Below, piece by piece: positions 11,126-20,324 of a DNA stretch of 64,000 bases. Positions within the stretch are counted from its first letter, which is position 1. Every line of letters starts with the position of its first letter. The DNA lies in NCBI RefSeq assembly GCF_022348165.1, contig NZ_JAKRFI010000004.1, forward strand, positions 372,001-436,000, given 5' to 3'. Made by a program: the position numbers and the translations under genes. The notes under the pieces are model-generated. The model saw nothing but the letters and a program-made list of their open reading frames with translations. It was not told the DNA's origin and made no database searches. Origin of the DNA: Halomonas sp. McH1-25 (lineage in GTDB: Bacteria > Pseudomonadota > Gammaproteobacteria > Pseudomonadales > Halomonadaceae).

Positions 11126-12418
11126 ATGCCCACGCTCCAGGTTCATCGCCCGCCCCCTGCCCATGATGCACCTGTCGCTGAGCCTGAGGCTTCGTTGCAG
11201 TCTGCAACGCCACAAGCCGCAGCGCTCCAGGAACAGGCCGATCAGGCATCGGCGCAACTCGGCCCCGAGGTCGAGTTGAATCTCAAGCGCGACATCTACT
11301 GGCTGCGTTTCACACCAGTCCTGGAGGCACTGTTCGAGCGCGAAACCGGCCAGAGCCGGGCACGCCATCTGCTGGTCGGTAGCATTATCGCCATCGTGAT
11401 CTACAACCTGTTCCTGATCACCGACCTGCTCATGCTTCCCGACATCTTCGGCACGGCCGTCATGGTACGCTCCGGCATCGTTACGCCGCTGGCATTGCTG
11501 CTGCTGATCGCCATGTCGCGTGAGCTACGCCCGTTGCTCAGGGAGTGTCTCGAAGCGGGCATCGTGCTGCTATCGGCCTTGAGTTTGTACTACCTACTCG
11601 CACTCACCGATGCCCCACAATCCCCCTTCTACCATCCGGGCCTGGTACTGGTGATCCTGTTCGGCAATGTCGTGGTCCGCTTGCGGTTCTGGTTCGCCGT
11701 GGCAACCTCATTGGCGATCATCGTGCTGTATGCCCTGATTCGTCCCGGCCCGGCAACGCTGACCGGCGAGGCGGTCATTATCAATGTTGTCATGATGTCG
11801 TCCTGCGCCGTGTTCACGCTGTTTGCCAACTACATGCTGGAGCGCGACCAGCGCCGGGGCTATCTGCTCAATCTGCGCGAGCGGGTACGTCGCGCGGAGC
11901 TATCGGCCAGCAATGCTGAACTGACCCGTCTGTCGTATTCCGATCCGCTGACGGGCATCGCCAATCGCCGTGAACTGAACCGCTACCTGAATAACCTGGC
12001 AGACAACCGCGGTTTCGAGCGGATTGCCTTCATCCTGTTCGATATCGACCATTTCAAGCGCTACAACGACCGTTACGGTCATCCCGCCGGCGACCGCTGC
12101 CTGACGCAGGTCGCCCAGCTTCTGCAAAATTCCCTGTATCGCAAAGGGGATCTGGTGGCGCGCATCGGTGGCGAGGAATTCATCATGGTCCTGCCAGATG
12201 CCGGCCGACACACCGCCATGCTGGTTGCCGAGCGGCTGCGCGAAACGGTGGAAGCCGCCGCCATTCCCCACGAAGCCTCGCCCATCGCGCCGGTAGTGAC
12301 GGTGAGTGCCGGCGTTTCCGAAGGACCGATGAGTGCGGACGTCCTGCCTGTCCTGTCCGAAGCGGATACGGCGCTGTATCGGGCCAAGGCAGCCGGACGC
12401 AACTGCGTCAGCGATTGA
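11126..12418 (+). CDS. Membrane-bound diguanylate cyclase
   Basis: Makes cyclic di-GMP from two GTP. 430 residues. A polar, alanine-rich N-tail (about 1-75) precedes six hydrophobic segments (about 85-240), a short coiled linker and a GGDEF domain (about 265-425) beginning DPLTGIANRREL. The active motif is GGEEF at 348-352, so the enzyme should be active. RKGD at 339-342 lies exactly five residues before it and fits the RxxD inhibitory site, so product inhibition is likely. The sensed signal is unknown. No obvious Shine-Dalgarno is seen, so the start is less certain than the domain call. Confidence 0.9.
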   Translation: MPTLQVHRPPPAHDAPVAEPEASLQSATPQAAALQEQADQASAQLGPEVELNLKRDIYWLRFTPVLEALFERETGQSRARHLLVGSIIAIVIYNLFLITDLLMLPDIFGTAVMVRSGIVTPLALLLLIAMSRELRPLLRECLEAGIVLLSALSLYYLLALTDAPQSPFYHPGLVLVILFGNVVVRLRFWFAVATSLAIIVLYALIRPGPATLTGEAVIINVVMMSSCAVFTLFANYMLERDQRRGYLLNLRERVRRAELSASNAELTRLSYSDPLTGIANRRELNRYLNNLADNRGFERIAFILFDIDHFKRYNDRYGHPAGDRCLTQVAQLLQNSLYRKGDLVARIGGEEFIMVLPDAGRHTAMLVAERLRETVEAAAIPHEASPIAPVVTVSAGVSEGPMSADVLPVLSEADTALYRAKAAGRNCVSD

Positions 12419-12517
12419 CCTGTCCGTCACTTCACAGTAAGTGAGCATGCGATGTTGCAACGGATGTCGCCATCATCGCTGTCAGGTGCATTGCGATGAT
12501 GACCAAGCAGCCAATCA

Positions 12518-13744
12518 TCACGCCACCGCCGTCGGCCGGATTCCGCTCACCGGCGTCTCGCGGATCGGCCAGTGCAGTGCCATGGTCACCAGGCTCAATG
12601 CCACGCCTGCCCACCACACCACGTCATAGGTGCCGGTCGTCTCGTACAGCCAGCCGCCCAGCCATACTCCGGTGAAACTACCCAACTGATGGCTGAGAAA
12701 GACGACGCCATACAGTGTCGCCATGTAGCGGGTGCCGAACATGGTCGCGACCAGGCCGGTGGTGGGCGGCACCGTGGCCAGCCATAGAAACCCCATCACG
12801 CAGCTGAACGCCAGTACCGTGGTCAGGCTCAGCGGTATCAGCATGAACAGGGCGATAGCCACGGCACGCCCGCCGTAGATACCGATCAGTACCAGACGCT
12901 TGGATACCTTGCCTGAGACGACACCCGCCAGGAAGGCGCCGGCCACGTTGAACAGACCGATCAGACTGATCGACCAGGCGGCGACGTCCGGGTCGAAGCC
13001 GGCATCCATCAGGAAGGGCGGCATGTGCACGGTGATGAACGCCAGATGGAAGCCGCAGACGAAGAAGCCGGCGGTCAGCAGCCAGTACGAAGCATGGCCA
13101 CGCGCCAACTTGAGCGTGTCGCGGAACGCCTCGGGCGAGACGATCTGTCCGGCAGACGCGGCCGGCCGGTCACTTGCCGCCAGTGGCATGGCCAGCAGGG
13201 CCATGGATAGCGACATCAATGCCATCGCGTTGAGGGCACCGCTCCAGCCCAGCCAGTCGATCAGGCTCTGGGCCACCGGGGCGAGCAGGAACTGGCCCAT
13301 CGAGCCCGCCGCCGTGCCGATACCCAGCACCATCTGGCGCCGGGACTCGTCCACCACGCGCGCCATCGCCGGCAGCACGATGCCGAACGCCGTGCCCGCC
13401 ACGCCGGCACCGACCAACAGGCCGGCCCCGGCATTCAGCACCCACACGTCACTGACCCCGGCGGTCAGCCACAAGCCCAGCGCATACAGTACCGTACCGC
13501 CAAGGATCACTCTTACGCTGCCGAAGCGATCGGCCAGCCCACCGGCGATGACTGCGATCACGCCCCAGGCCAGATTCTGGATGGCCAACGCCAGGCCGAT
13601 GATGTCACGCCCCCAGCCATTGGCCGCATCGAGGGGCTGAACGAACAGTCCGAAACTGGAACGGAAACCGAACGAGAGCATCAGGATCGTACAGCCGCTC
13701 AGGATCAACCACCAAGTGGCCGCAGGCAGGCGGGCGGAAGACAT
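12518..13744 (-). CDS. MFS transporter
   Basis: Twelve-segment major facilitator of 408 residues. Cues are the loop-2 motif GGLADRFGSVRVI after TM2, and FGFRSSFGLFVQPL at the N-terminus. The latter resembles MFS groups for monocarboxylates or aromatic acids; the substrate is not assignable. GAGAGGA lies 6 bp before the ATG. The gene is divergent from a TipA-like MerR regulator, 147 bp between starts, and may be its target besides the regulator itself. Confidence 0.88.
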   Translation of the reverse strand: MSSARLPAATWWLILSGCTILMLSFGFRSSFGLFVQPLDAANGWGRDIIGLALAIQNLAWGVIAVIAGGLADRFGSVRVILGGTVLYALGLWLTAGVSDVWVLNAGAGLLVGAGVAGTAFGIVLPAMARVVDESRRQMVLGIGTAAGSMGQFLLAPVAQSLIDWLGWSGALNAMALMSLSMALLAMPLAASDRPAASAGQIVSPEAFRDTLKLARGHASYWLLTAGFFVCGFHLAFITVHMPPFLMDAGFDPDVAAWSISLIGLFNVAGAFLAGVVSGKVSKRLVLIGIYGGRAVAIALFMLIPLSLTTVLAFSCVMGFLWLATVPPTTGLVATMFGTRYMATLYGVVFLSHQLGSFTGVWLGGWLYETTGTYDVVWWAGVALSLVTMALHWPIRETPVSGIRPTAVA

Positions 13745-13829
13745 GACAGTCCTCTCCGTGTCGTTAGCAGGATCATTGTATGCTCGGCGTTTTCCGCTAA
13801 CCCGACAAGCGAGAATTCCTCATCGACGC

Positions 13830-13860
13830 TTGACCCTCACGCGACGTGAGCCACCAGCAT
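13830..13860 (+). promoter_or_regulatory. MerR-type promoter with central dyad operator
   Basis: TTGACC (13830-13835) serves as -35. A perfect 6-bp dyad CTCACG-CGA-CGTGAG (13836-13850) follows directly, then a weak -10 (CAGCAT, 13855-13860) after a 19-bp spacer. Over-long spacers filled by a dyad are the hallmark of MerR-family promoters, and the dyad resembles the known tipA operator from Streptomyces (CTCACGTCACGTGAG). It points at the MerR gene at 13892, implying autoregulation. Confidence 0.75.
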
Positions 13861-13891
13861 GCCTTGGCGTACTGACCACGGGAGACATTCG

Positions 13892-14920
13892 ATGCTGTTA
13901 CGTGTAGGCCAACTGGCCCGCCGCTGCGGGCTCACCATCCGTACCCTGCATCACTACGACACCATCGGCCTGCTCTCGCCCTCGGTGCGCTCGGACGCCG
14001 GTTACCGCCTGTATAACGCCCACGATATCGCCCGCCTGCATCGCATCCTGGCGCTGCGCGAGCTGGGTATGTCACTGGCGGATATCGGCACCGTCCTTGA
14101 CCGGCCGGAAGCGACGTTGCCCGCCGTGATCGCCCGTCAGATCGCCGCCCTCGACGCGGAACTCGCCCGCAAGGCGACACTGCGCGAGCGCCTTGTCCAA
14201 CTTGGCGATCAACTGGCCCGCGACGAGGTGCCCGACCCGGCCGGCTGGCTAACCACATTGGAGTTGATGACGATGTACGACACCCACTTCACGGCTGACG
14301 AGCTTGAGCGCCTGCCTTTCTACCGCCCCGACGCCGAGCGCGAAGCACAATGGCGGGCATTGGCCGATGAGGCCGACGACCTGATGCAACGCGACGTCCC
14401 GCCGCAGGACGCAGCCGCCCGCGACCTGGCTCGCCGCTGGATGATCGCCCTGGAGCGGGACACCGCCGGCGACCCGACCCTGCTCGGCAAGCTCGACGCC
14501 ATGCACCGCGAGGAGCCCGCCCTGCAGACCCAGTTAGGCATCACTCCCCCCATGGCAGCGTACGTGCAGCGCGCCTTCGCCGAAGATCGTTTGGCAGTCT
14601 ACCGGCGCTATCTCTCGGATGAAGAGTTTACCTTCGTCAGTGCTCGCTATCCGCAGCAACTGCCCAAGTGGCCACCACTGATCGCGGAACTCCGCCAGGC
14701 CATGCGCGACGGCATCGCGCCGCATGCCCCCGAAGCGCAGAGCCTGGCCCGGCGCTGGTTCGCGCTGTTCCGCGCCTATGCCGGGGACGACCCGCGCACC
14801 CACGAAAAGCTACGCCGGGCCCACCAGGATGAGCCGGCGCTTCGCCAGGGCGCATGGGTGGATGATGAAGTACTTGCCTACCTCGGCCAGGCGATAGCCA
14901 GCCTCTCGTCAACTGAGTGA
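13892..14920 (+). CDS. MerR-family regulator with duplicated TipAS-like domain
   Basis: 342 residues. The N-terminal winged helix (LLRVGQLARRCGLTIRTLHHYD, then GYRLYN) and a coiled linker to about residue 120 are typical MerR. The C-terminal part resembles the TipAS drug-binding fold and occurs twice: a first unit ends with ARDLARRWMIALERDTAGDP...EEPALQTQLG and a second with AQSLARRWFALFRAYAGDDP...DEPALRQGAW. GGGAGA precedes the ATG at 13892; the frame opens 11 codons earlier without a ribosome site. Probably senses a small hydrophobic compound and activates the divergent MFS gene and itself (inference). Confidence 0.88.
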   Translation: MLLRVGQLARRCGLTIRTLHHYDTIGLLSPSVRSDAGYRLYNAHDIARLHRILALRELGMSLADIGTVLDRPEATLPAVIARQIAALDAELARKATLRERLVQLGDQLARDEVPDPAGWLTTLELMTMYDTHFTADELERLPFYRPDAEREAQWRALADEADDLMQRDVPPQDAAARDLARRWMIALERDTAGDPTLLGKLDAMHREEPALQTQLGITPPMAAYVQRAFAEDRLAVYRRYLSDEEFTFVSARYPQQLPKWPPLIAELRQAMRDGIAPHAPEAQSLARRWFALFRAYAGDDPRTHEKLRRAHQDEPALRQGAWVDDEVLAYLGQAIASLSSTE

Positions 14921-14930
14921 TGAAAGGGAG

Positions 14931-14952
14931 CGGGGCGTTGATCGACGCCCCG
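14931..14952. terminator. Hairpin between convergent MerR and pirin genes
   Basis: CGGGGCGT (14931-14938) pairs with ACGCCCCG (14945-14952) around a 6-nt loop. No long U-tract follows on either side, so it may be a modest terminator. Confidence 0.55.
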
Positions 14953-14974
14953 TCCTACCGCCTATCCTCGGCCG

Positions 14975-15835
14975 TTATAGCGTGACCGCACCGAGACGGC
15001 CGCTCTGGTAATCCTCGACGGCCTGGCGGATTTCCTCGTGCGTATTCATCACGAATGGACCGTGCGATACCACGGGCTCCCGCAGCGGCTCGGCATGACC
15101 GAACAGAACCACTGCCTCACTGCGCGCCACCAACGCCACGTCATCGCCGTCATCGTTCATCTCGACCAGATGCCACGGTTCCACCGGCGTACCGTTCACA
15201 TCCAGCTCGCCGGCGACGACGTAAAGAAACACCGCTCGTCCGGCGGGCGCAGGCAGGCTGACCCGGCTGCCGGTGCTCAATGTCACGGTCATCATGGTAA
15301 CGTCGGTCAATGACTCGATCGGGCCGTTCCGGCCGTCGAAGTGCCCCGAGACCAGGTTGACCGTGGCCCGCCCGTCGTCGGCCGCAATCGCCGGGATCTG
15401 CTCGCGCTGCATGCCGACATAAGCGGGCTGAGTCATCTTGAGCCGTGCCGGCAGGTTGACCCAGAGCTGAAGGATCTCCAGCGGGCCACCGCGGCGCTTG
15501 AACGATTCGGGAGACAGCTCGGCGTGAATGAGCCCCGAGCCGGCGGTCATCCACTGCACGCCTCCGGCGCCGATCACGCTCTCGTGTCCGCCGCTGTCCC
15601 GGTGCGCCAGTTCGCCGGCGAGGATGAACGTGACGGTCTCGAAACCGCGATGCGGATGGGGGCCGAACGGCAGCCCCTGATTGTCGGGCCGGTAGTCCTG
15701 CGGCCCGTGATGATTGAGGAACAGGAAAGGGTCGACCTGATCGATGGCCGGACCCGGTACGGGACGCCGGGTGATCAAATCACCGATATCGTCACGGTAG
15801 GCGGGATACTGCCGATTGACTGTACGGCTGGGCAT
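14975..15835 (-). CDS. Pirin-family protein
   Basis: Bicupin iron protein of 286 residues. The metal-binding signature PHPHRGFETVT lies in the N-terminal cupin, with HRDS and a later His/Glu pair (GLIHAE) completing the usual 3-His/1-Glu site. The C-terminal pirin_C domain starts about residue 175. Relatives act as quercetin dioxygenase or redox-responsive cofactors. The start at 15835 has GAGG 7 bp upstream; an upstream ATG at 15877 lacks one. It may be the last gene of a run with the 44-residue protein and carbonic anhydrase, after a 94-bp gap. Confidence 0.92.
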   Translation of the reverse strand: MPSRTVNRQYPAYRDDIGDLITRRPVPGPAIDQVDPFLFLNHHGPQDYRPDNQGLPFGPHPHRGFETVTFILAGELAHRDSGGHESVIGAGGVQWMTAGSGLIHAELSPESFKRRGGPLEILQLWVNLPARLKMTQPAYVGMQREQIPAIAADDGRATVNLVSGHFDGRNGPIESLTDVTMMTVTLSTGSRVSLPAPAGRAVFLYVVAGELDVNGTPVEPWHLVEMNDDGDDVALVARSEAVVLFGHAEPLREPVVSHGPFVMNTHEEIRQAVEDYQSGRLGAVTL

Positions 15836-15929
15836 GGCGAACCTCGCTTTCAAACAACACGCTGTGTATTCAGACAAGAGGGATCAATGGCCTTCAAGGC
15901 ATGGATGGCCGGGCGCTGATCACGTCAGG

Positions 15930-16064
15930 TTACCCCTTTGGGCGCTGTGTCGCGCCGAAAGCCGCCCCCAGCGCCACACCGATACCGACACCAAGGGCGA
16001 TATTGTCATACATCGCTCCGAAGGCGGCGCCGATGGCGATACCTACGGCAACCCATTTACCCAT
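15930..16064 (-). CDS. 44-residue glycine-zipper membrane protein
   Basis: Small gene with a clear ribosome site (AGGAGA, 8 bp before the ATG at 16062-16064) and a TAA stop at 15930-15932. The product starts MGKWVAVGIAIGAAFGAMYD and has two hydrophobic segments, each with a GxxxG-type pattern (VGIAIGAAFG and VGIGVALGAAFG), split by a polar MYDN turn, with a basic tail (QRPKG). This is a helical hairpin able to pack in a membrane. Similar tiny glycine-zipper proteins are common and of unknown role. It starts 12 bp after the carbonic anhydrase stop, so it is probably cotranscribed. Confidence 0.8.
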   Translation of the reverse strand: MGKWVAVGIAIGAAFGAMYDNIALGVGIGVALGAAFGATQRPKG

Positions 16065-16076
16065 GACGGCATTCTC

Positions 16077-16820
16077 CTACTCCACGATCAATCTGGCGTT
16101 CACGGGCTGCAGCGGTCGGTTATTGGCATGGCCAATCGCTTCCCGGAGGGCCTCGAGCTGCGCCGGCGAAGCCGTCACGGGGTCCTTCATCACCAGCCAG
16201 CGCACGCCTTCCGTGCATGGCGGTGTGGTCAGCGAGCCGTTGAGCCGATAATAATCACGCGCCGCCGGCAGCCACGCAGTCGCTGACAGTTCCTTCCCCG
16301 ACAGGGCAAGACGCGCATCCCCCCGGCCGGGGAGCGAATCCTGAATCCTGGCCAGTGCCTCATGGGACTGCCCCTTCTCGAACATGACTCCAATGACGGC
16401 CAGGTTACCCTGTGCGTCGGCATGCACCAGGTGCGCCTCCATCGGATAGCGCTGGCCGTCGATGGTGTACTCGCTCGGGGTATGGAAGTGGACCTGTTTC
16501 AGGGCATAGCGGCGCCCGTCGAGCGTCAGGGCGTTGCCCTCGGGATAGGCGATTTTCAACGTATGACCGGTGTTGATCAGCGTCTCGCCCGGCTCGCTGT
16601 AGTCGTAGGCGGGCTCGGGCAGGTTACCTTCGATCATCCCGGCCAGATCCACCGGCGACTGGTTCTTGCCCGAACCGCAGGTAGCGAATTCCGGCGATAG
16701 CGAGCCCCAATGCTGGGGGCCAGCCTGGCCCGAGTAGGACCACTCGCTGCCACTGGCGGCGAAGAGGGACGACGACAGCGTCATGGTCAACAGGGCGGTC
16801 AGTGCAGAAATCCTTGGCAT
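16077..16820 (-). CDS. Alpha-carbonic anhydrase, periplasmic
   Basis: Hydrates CO2 to bicarbonate in the periplasm. 247 residues with a signal peptide (1-21, ending LFAA). Zinc ligands are His111 and His113 in VHFHTPSEY and His130 in EAHLVH. NQSPVDL and GSLTTPPCTEGVRWLV are the other family signatures; Cys48 and the Cys of PPCTEG can form the usual disulfide. The 44-residue glycine-zipper gene follows after 12 bp. A lone alpha-class enzyme outside the cell membrane suits CO2/bicarbonate or pH balance in saline medium (inference). Confidence 0.95.
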   Translation of the reverse strand: MPRISALTALLTMTLSSSLFAASGSEWSYSGQAGPQHWGSLSPEFATCGSGKNQSPVDLAGMIEGNLPEPAYDYSEPGETLINTGHTLKIAYPEGNALTLDGRRYALKQVHFHTPSEYTIDGQRYPMEAHLVHADAQGNLAVIGVMFEKGQSHEALARIQDSLPGRGDARLALSGKELSATAWLPAARDYYRLNGSLTTPPCTEGVRWLVMKDPVTASPAQLEALREAIGHANNRPLQPVNARLIVE

Positions 16821-16895
16821 GTCACATCCATTTCAGCGGTACAACACAGTGGAACGGCCAGTTACCTACCAGCCGCTCCACGATTTTCAGTATCT

Positions 16896-17903
16896 TTAGA
16901 ACTCCAGGCAGATCTTGCCGAAGTGCTGGCCGGATTCCTCGTGGCGGAAGGCGTCGGCGATCTCGTCGAGAGCAAACGAGCGGTCGATGATCGGGCGCAG
17001 GCCGCTCGCTTCCAGGCCGCGCACCATTTCCTGCTGGTGGATGCGGCTGCCCACGATCAACCCTTGCAGGCGGGCCTGCTTGGCCATCAGCTTGGCGGTG
17101 GGTATGTCGCCGCCACGGCCGGTCAGCACACCGATCAGCGAAATATGCCCACCGATGCGTACCGCCTCGATGGACTGCGGCAACGTGCCGGGGCCACCCA
17201 CCTCGATGATGTGATCGACGCCGCGCCCGTCGGTAAACTCCTTGACGCGCTTGCCCCACTCCGGTTCACGTTTGTAATTGAGAGTATGGTCGGCGCCGAG
17301 TTCCCTGAGCCGTTCGATCTTCTCGTCGGAGGACGACGTGGCGATAACGCGTGCGCCCATCGCCTTGGCCATCTGCAACGCGAAGATCGACACACCACCG
17401 GTGCCCAGCGCCAGCACCGTGTCGCCAGCCTTGAGGTTGCCATCGACCACCAGCGCTCGCCACGCGGTCAGCCCCGCGGTGGTCAGCGTCGCGGCTTCGG
17501 CATGACTGTAGCCCTTGGGCGCATGAGTGAACCAGGACGCCGGGCGCACCACTTGCTCGCGGGCATAGCCGTCGACGCCATCGCCGGGCGTGGTCTTGAA
17601 ATCGCCGACCCGCGCCGGACCATCTTGCCAATACGGGAAGAAGCAGGACACCACGGCATCACCGACCTTGAACTCATCGACACCGTCGCCGACCGCTTCC
17701 ACCTCGCCGGCCCCGTCGGACATCGGAATGCGACCGTCCTCGGTGGGCATGGCGCCCGAGACCACGCCATAGTCGTGGAAGTTGAGCGAGCTGGCGTGGA
17801 GCTGCACGCGGATCTCGCCGGGGCCCGGCTCGCCGGGCCCGGCCTGGTCACTGATCTCGAGGCGATCCAGTCCGCCGGGACTGCGCAGGGTAACGACCTT
17901 CAT
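16896..17903 (-). CDS. Medium-chain NAD(P)-dependent dehydrogenase (quinone-oxidoreductase-like)
   Basis: 335 residues. The GroES-like N-domain (SSLNFHDYGVVSG, RIPMSDGAGEVEAVGDGV) lacks the zinc Cys/His set, and the Rossmann domain carries LALGTGGVSIFALQMAKAMG. The family reduces quinones, enones or alcohols with NADPH; this branch is common in Proteobacteria with no defined substrate. AGGAGA lies 7 bp before the ATG. Divergent from the DUF255 gene; TTAAC-GT-GTTAA (17941-17952) in the gap is a possible operator. Confidence 0.88.
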   Translation of the reverse strand: MKVVTLRSPGGLDRLEISDQAGPGEPGPGEIRVQLHASSLNFHDYGVVSGAMPTEDGRIPMSDGAGEVEAVGDGVDEFKVGDAVVSCFFPYWQDGPARVGDFKTTPGDGVDGYAREQVVRPASWFTHAPKGYSHAEAATLTTAGLTAWRALVVDGNLKAGDTVLALGTGGVSIFALQMAKAMGARVIATSSSDEKIERLRELGADHTLNYKREPEWGKRVKEFTDGRGVDHIIEVGGPGTLPQSIEAVRIGGHISLIGVLTGRGGDIPTAKLMAKQARLQGLIVGSRIHQQEMVRGLEASGLRPIIDRSFALDEIADAFRHEESGQHFGKICLEF

Positions 17904-18035
17904 GACTGTCTCCTTACTGATTGTCCATGAGTCCTTCAGCTTAACGTGTTAAACCGCTTGTGGAATCGTCAGCCCGGGACGATTCGATGTCACTGCTACA
18001 CTTCGCCCAACGATCCAAGGAACAGGAGACTGACA

Positions 18036-20324
18036 ATGGCCACGCCGGAAGCACTGCGCGAGGCGCGCCAGCGAAAACGCGACCGCTACCCGCTGCGTAC
18101 CCAGCACAAGGACGATCAGGGCGAGCCGCTCTACACCAACCGCCTTATCCTCGAGGACTCCCCCTACCTGCTGCAGCATGCCCACAACCCCGTCGACTGG
18201 CGCCCATGGGATAGCCAGTCCTTCGTCAAGGCCGCCCAGGAAGACAAGCCGGTGTTCCTGTCCATCGGCTACAGCACCTGCCACTGGTGTCATGTGATGG
18301 AAGACGAGAGCTTCGACGACAAGGAGGTCGCCGAGCTGCTCAATCGCTATTTCGTGCCGATCAAGGTCGACCGGGAACAACGCCCCGACCTCGATAGCAT
18401 CTATATGACCGGCGTGCAATTGATCACCGGACACGGCGGCTGGCCCTTGTCGTGTTTCCTGACCCCGGACGGCATGCCTTTCTTCGGCGGCACCTATTAT
18501 CCCAAGGACCATTTCATGGGACTGCTCGGCCAGGTCCAGGAAATCTGGCACGACAACCGCGAACGCTTGCTCGAGGATGCCAGCACTCTCGATGCCGCCA
18601 TTCGCCGGCAACTCACCACGACCGTGACCGCCGAGCTGCCGGAGGGGCTGGTCGATGAGGCCGTCGCCAGCCTGCTCGAGCAGACCGACACCGAGTATGG
18701 TGGCTTCGGCGACGCGCCCAAGTTTCCCCATGAGCCCAACCTGTTCCTGTTACTGGAAGAGAGCCGGCGCGACATGCATCCGCTGGCCCAACAGACGAGC
18801 TGGCAGGTCATCAGCCAGGCACTCGATGGCATGCTGCGGGGCGGCATCTATGACCAGGTCGGGGGTGGTTTCCACCGCTATGCCACCGACCGGGCATGGC
18901 AGATCCCGCATTTCGAGAAAATGCTCTACAACCAGGGGCAGCTGGCCAGCGTCTACCTGCAGGCCTGGCAGCTTTCCGGACACGCCGAGTATCGCCGCGT
19001 CGCCGAGGAGACCCTGGATTACGTGCTGCGCGAGATGCGCTCACCGCGCGGCGGGTTCTACTCCGCCACCGACGCCGACAGTGAAGGGCTGGAAGGCAAG
19101 TTCTTCGTCTGGGATTACGCCGAACTTGCCCACGAACTGGATAGCGAGGCGCTGGCGCTGTGCAAGGCAGTGTACGGGATTACCCGTGCCGGCAATTTCG
19201 AGGGCACCAACGTGCTGCATCTGCCGTATCCGCTCGATACGGTCGCCGACACGCTGGGCATGTCGCGCAACGCACTCGACGAAGCCTTGGCCGATATCAA
19301 GCGCCGTCTTTATGCCGTCCGTGCACAACGCACGCCCCCGCTATGCGACCGCAAGCAGATCACCGAGTGGAACGGCATGGTGATCGCCGCCTTGGCCCAG
19401 GCTGCACTGGTCCTGGAGCGCGACGACTATCGACAGGCCGCCGTCGCTGCCGCCGAGGATCTCTGGCGCAATCACCACGACGAAAACGAGGGGCGGCTGT
19501 GGCGGACCAGCCTGGATGGCGTCGCCTCGATCAAAGCCCAGCTCGAGGATTATGCGCACTTTCTGCATGCCTTGATCGGTGTCTACGACATGACCCAGGA
19601 CGAGCAATGGCTGGAGCGCACCTTCGTGCTGCTCGACGAACTGGATGCCTACCATGGCGACAGTCAGCGTGGCGGTTACTACATTTCCCCGCTGGATAGC
19701 GTGGGTCCGCAACCGGTGCGCAGCAAGCAGTTGATGGATGGGGCGACCGTCGCAGGGAATTCGTTGCTATTGCCGGTGCTTGTCGCGCTTTATCGGCGCA
19801 GCGGAGACGTGCAGCTACGCACGCGTATCGAACGCCAGATCGAAGCGTTTTCCGGTCGTGTCGTACAGGCGCCGTTAGCCAGCCCAGTGTTTCTGCAGGG
19901 GTTACGTCAGTGGGAGTCGCCCGCGCCGGAACCGCTCCAGTACCTGGCCGGCGGCGCAATTCGGGCCGATTGTCGCATCGTCGAATCCAGCGACACCCAA
20001 CTACAGGTCGTCCTGCGACTGGATATGGCACCGGGCTGGCACATTCAGCAGCATGACCTGCAACGCCCCGAGTCCACACGTCTGAGCGTGGTCAACCGGG
20101 ACGACTGGCAGGACGTGGAACTTCACTACCCCACGCCGGAACGCGTGAACTCGGAAGATGAGGGGTACACCGGGCGGCTCGATATCGACCTCACCGCCCG
20201 CGAGCGTTCCGCCAACCCGCTGATACTCGAACTCCAGGTACAACCCTGCAACGCGACAGCCTGCCTACCGGTGGAACGCTGCCGGTTCGTGGTCCACTGG
20301 GTCCACGGCAACGTGCCGGTCTAG
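18036..20324 (+). CDS. DUF255 thioredoxin-domain protein with C-terminal DsbD-alpha-like domain
   Basis: 762 residues. The N-terminal DUF255/Thioredoxin_7 domain starts about residue 40 ([20 protein letters not shown]) and has the redox motif C82-HW-C85. A long alpha-barrel, six-hairpin-like region (about 200-600) is usual for the YyaL/SPATA20 family. The last roughly 110 residues are extra: an immunoglobulin-like stretch with APGWHIQ and C738-NATA-C743-LPVE, the signature of the N-terminal DsbD domain. No signal peptide is seen, so a DsbD-type domain in an apparently cytosolic protein is odd. The start at 18036 was chosen for AGGAG 8 bp upstream. Confidence 0.85.
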   Translation: MATPEALREARQRKRDRYPLRTQHKDDQGEPLYTNRLILEDSPYLLQHAHNPVDWRPWDSQSFVKAAQEDKPVFLSIGYSTCHWCHVMEDESFDDKEVAELLNRYFVPIKVDREQRPDLDSIYMTGVQLITGHGGWPLSCFLTPDGMPFFGGTYYPKDHFMGLLGQVQEIWHDNRERLLEDASTLDAAIRRQLTTTVTAELPEGLVDEAVASLLEQTDTEYGGFGDAPKFPHEPNLFLLLEESRRDMHPLAQQTSWQVISQALDGMLRGGIYDQVGGGFHRYATDRAWQIPHFEKMLYNQGQLASVYLQAWQLSGHAEYRRVAEETLDYVLREMRSPRGGFYSATDADSEGLEGKFFVWDYAELAHELDSEALALCKAVYGITRAGNFEGTNVLHLPYPLDTVADTLGMSRNALDEALADIKRRLYAVRAQRTPPLCDRKQITEWNGMVIAALAQAALVLERDDYRQAAVAAAEDLWRNHHDENEGRLWRTSLDGVASIKAQLEDYAHFLHALIGVYDMTQDEQWLERTFVLLDELDAYHGDSQRGGYYISPLDSVGPQPVRSKQLMDGATVAGNSLLLPVLVALYRRSGDVQLRTRIERQIEAFSGRVVQAPLASPVFLQGLRQWESPAPEPLQYLAGGAIRADCRIVESSDTQLQVVLRLDMAPGWHIQQHDLQRPESTRLSVVNRDDWQDVELHYPTPERVNSEDEGYTGRLDIDLTARERSANPLILELQVQPCNATACLPVERCRFVVHWVHGNVPV

